Source: Tepidibacter aestuarii
Lineage (GTDB): Bacteria > Bacillota > Clostridia > Peptostreptococcales > Peptostreptococcaceae
Assembly (NCBI RefSeq): GCF_934924865.1
Contig: NZ_OW235315.1
Coordinates: forward strand, 2,170,001-2,234,000
Direction: 5' to 3'
Length of the DNA stretch: 64,000 nt
Below the pieces are notes generated by a model. The model was not told the DNA's origin. It was given only the letters and a program-made list of their open reading frames with translations, and did not search any database. Positions 62,482-64,000 of the stretch are shown here, piece by piece. The number at the start of each line of letters is the position of its first letter. The stretch's first letter is position 1. The position numbers and the translations under genes are program-made.

Positions 62482-63237
62482 ATGATTTTCAAATTATTAT
62501 TCTTATGCTTCTCAGGTTTCTTGGCTGCATTTGTCGATTCAATAGCTGGTGGTGGAGGACTTATAAGTATTCCTGCATTTTTAATAGCGGGCATTCCCCC
62601 TCACTTAGCACTTGGAACAAATAAATTTTGTTCTACAACAGCATCATTTACCAGCAGTTTAAAATTTGCTAAATCTGGTAAGGTGAATTTTTCTATATTA
62701 AAATATCTTATACCATTCACTTTAATAGGAGCTATATTCGGAGTTAACACAGTTCTTATGATAGACCAAAGTAAACTTCAATCATTAGTTTTAATAATGA
62801 TATTGTTCGTGGGATTATACAGTTTATTCTCAAAATCAATAGGAAAAGAAGATATGTTTACTGGACTTAATAAAAAAAATCTTATATTAGGAATATTACT
62901 CTGTTTTAGTCTTGGATTTTATGATGGTTTTTTTGGCCCAGGTACTGGTTCATTTTTAATATTTGGACTTATAAGTGTTTTTGGATTTGATTTTACAAAA
63001 GCTGCAGGAAATGCAAGAGTTTTAAATTTTACAAGTAATATTACAGCTCTATTAATATTTGCTTTTAACTCTCAAATAAATTATTACTATGGTATTCCAG
63101 TAGCTATGTGCATGATTATGGGTGCAAAGTTTGGTACAAAGCTTGCCCTAGATAAAGGGACAAAGCTTATAAAGCCTATATTTGTAACTATGTCATTAGC
63201 AGTAGCTGGTAAGATGATACTGGATATTATTAATTAA
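62482..63237 (+). CDS. TSUP family (TauE/SafE) membrane transporter
   Basis: The 251-residue protein has about eight helices. FVDSIAGGGGLISIPAFLIAG near residue 15 and FYDGFFGPGTGSFLIF near residue 150 are the two related family repeats. TSUP proteins move sulfite, sulfonates or similar organic anions; the substrate here is unknown. It lies 78 bases after the BCCT gene and is followed by a terminator. Confidence 0.9.
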   Translation: MIFKLLFLCFSGFLAAFVDSIAGGGGLISIPAFLIAGIPPHLALGTNKFCSTTASFTSSLKFAKSGKVNFSILKYLIPFTLIGAIFGVNTVLMIDQSKLQSLVLIMILFVGLYSLFSKSIGKEDMFTGLNKKNLILGILLCFSLGFYDGFFGPGTGSFLIFGLISVFGFDFTKAAGNARVLNFTSNITALLIFAFNSQINYYYGIPVAMCMIMGAKFGTKLALDKGTKLIKPIFVTMSLAVAGKMILDIIN

Positions 63238-63270
63238 AATAACTATATAAATATGGTCAAAACCAACAAG

Positions 63271-63293
63271 GAACAAAGCATAATGCTTTGTTC
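63271..63293 (+). terminator. Terminator after the TSUP gene
   Basis: GAACAAAGCA and TGCTTTGTTC form a 10-bp stem with a three-base loop, followed by TTTTTAT. Confidence 0.9.
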
Positions 63294-63397
63294 TTTTTAT
63301 TATCATAATTATATTTATTAATGCTTATTAACAAATATAATTATTGTGTATAAAATAATAGTATATACTCTAATATTATATGAAGGAGGTAATGATT

Positions 63398-63604
63398 ATG
63401 AAAAATTTGATTAATAAAACATTAAATGCTTCTAGAAAGTATACTATTTTTGATTATAGTTTACTTAAAATTTGTCTTATATCATTAGGCATACTTTTAG
63501 GAGTATCTTTTTCACAATTTTTCTCAAAATACCTTTCAATAATAGGGATAATATTTATTATTTCATATATTTTGATACTATATAAAACATTTATAAAATA
63601 CTAA
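63398..63604 (+). CDS. Small two-helix membrane protein
   Basis: The 68-residue product has a polar N-terminus (1-20) and two hydrophobic segments (about 24-42 and 46-62). AAGGAGGT lies eight bases before the ATG at 63398-63400; an ATG at 63380 overlaps that site and is rejected. It resembles short clostridial membrane proteins with a KTLNASRKYTIFDYSLLKIC-like start, but I cannot name the family. Confidence 0.7.
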   Translation: MKNLINKTLNASRKYTIFDYSLLKICLISLGILLGVSFSQFFSKYLSIIGIIFIISYILILYKTFIKY

Positions 63605-63626
63605 AATCAAACTATTCTATTAATAA

Positions 63627-63668
63627 AATGCGTTGGGGTGATAATCTTAATTTATCAACCAACGCATT
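63627..63668. other. Long hairpin between the small membrane gene and ssrA
   Basis: AATGCGTTGG and CCAACGCATT pair at the base, and GTGATAA/TTATCA pair further in. No clear T-run follows on either strand, so it may be a weak terminator for the converging genes or a structured element. Confidence 0.5.
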
Positions 63669-63739
63669 AAATATATCCTTATAAAATCTTATATATACAG
63701 TTCATCTCTATTAATTATAAACAACCTATAAACTAAAAA

Positions 63740-63766
63740 ACCATACTACATATTCTCTAGTACGGT
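63740..63766 (-). terminator. ssrA terminator
   Basis: On the minus strand ACCGTACT and AGTATGGT pair (one G-U) and are followed by TTTTTTAG, 13 bases after the tmRNA 3' end. Confidence 0.8.
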
Positions 63767-63778
63767 CATGATTTCAAT

Positions 63779-64000
63779 TGGTGGAGACGAGGGGAATTGA
63801 ACCCCTGTCCGAAAGTTTTTTCCCTAAAGCTTCTACGAGTGTAGCTGCTAATTTTCATATCATCTTTTTTAACGCCTAACAGCAGACTTTAAAAAAAGAC
63901 TAGCCTTAATTATTCTATCTTTAGTCAAGACATCCTAAAGACAGTTCCCCACTCAAATGGCGTTCTACTTAAGTTTGCGGGTAAACTTAATAGAACGAGC
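63779..64000 (-). ncRNA. ssrA: tmRNA (3' part, 5' end outside window)
   Basis: Read on the minus strand, the segment ends GGGGTTCAATTCCCCTCG followed by TCTCCACCA. This is the T-arm and encoded CCA end of a bacterial tmRNA; the CCA is at 63779-63781. Upstream lie pairing segments that fit the pseudoknots. The tag-peptide frame and the 5' acceptor half lie beyond base 64000, so the tag sequence cannot be read. tmRNA frees ribosomes stalled on broken mRNA. Confidence 0.93.

Overview
The window is AT-rich and looks like the chromosome of an anaerobic, endospore-forming Firmicute of class Clostridia. Peptostreptococcaceae or a close relative is my best guess, by inference. Supporting this are a sporulation operon start (yqfC-yqfD-phoH), a DUF3787 spore surface protein, T-box leaders, an electron-bifurcating [FeFe] hydrogenase, a sodium-pumping decarboxylase, the PPDK/PPDK-regulator/CcpN trio and a superoxide reductase. 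I see no phage genes, transposase, CRISPR array, rRNA or tRNA. One tmRNA gene (ssrA) runs off the right edge.

Layout. 1-5.1 kb: the 3' part of a staygreen-family gene, a metallophosphoesterase and a DUF3999/DUF2339 membrane pair. 5.4-7.3 kb: asnS behind an Asn (AAC) T-box. 7.4-9.5 kb: small spore and membrane proteins and lrgAB. 9.6-13.8 kb: hydC-hydB-hydA hydrogenase. 13.8-15.5 kb: a class V aminotransferase with an ECF S component. 15.6-18.9 kb: a Na+-translocating decarboxylase (alpha, delta, gamma, beta). 19.1-21.2 kb: galU and a glycosyltransferase. 21.3-26.9 kb: an APC permease, a parvulin, a Na+/H+ antiporter, and a MarR/FabT-like regulator with a nitronate monooxygenase-like enzyme. 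27.2-30.0 kb: an amino-acid ABC transporter behind two tandem Arg (AGA) T-boxes. 30.0-36.2 kb: assorted single genes. 36.2-41.6 kb: a six-gene operon resembling the E. coli ynjBCD-ynjF system plus a CCG-domain protein. 41.9-46.1 kb: ppdK, its regulator and ccpN. 46.3-60.1 kb: a long conserved minus-strand group (yqfC, yqfD, phoH, pgpH, ybeY, dgkA-PAP2, DUF502, cdd, era, mgtE, yqzL, recO, DUF4342, glyQ, glyS). 60.3-64 kb: superoxide reductase, BCCT and TSUP transporters, a small membrane protein and ssrA.

How the parts fit together. The hydrogenase, decarboxylase and PPDK/CcpN genes suggest a fermentative economy balancing NADH and ferredoxin and interconverting pyruvate, PEP and oxaloacetate. 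Amino-acid status is read by T-boxes in front of asnS and the arginine transporter.

The most unusual structure is non-coding. Two families of dispersed intergenic repeats are present. Family R1 is about 140 bp, with five near-full copies and two degenerate ones. It has a hairpin whose stem sequence changes from copy to copy while base pairing is kept, and its 3' end repeatedly abuts a transcription terminator. Family R2 has one copy bounded by direct repeats and one site that looks like a solitary end. Other oddities are a galU with no canonical start codon, a dgkA-PAP2 fusion broken at an A8 tract, a ZnuA-like protein lacking its metal-binding histidines, and a promoter-proximal terminator in front of glyQ.
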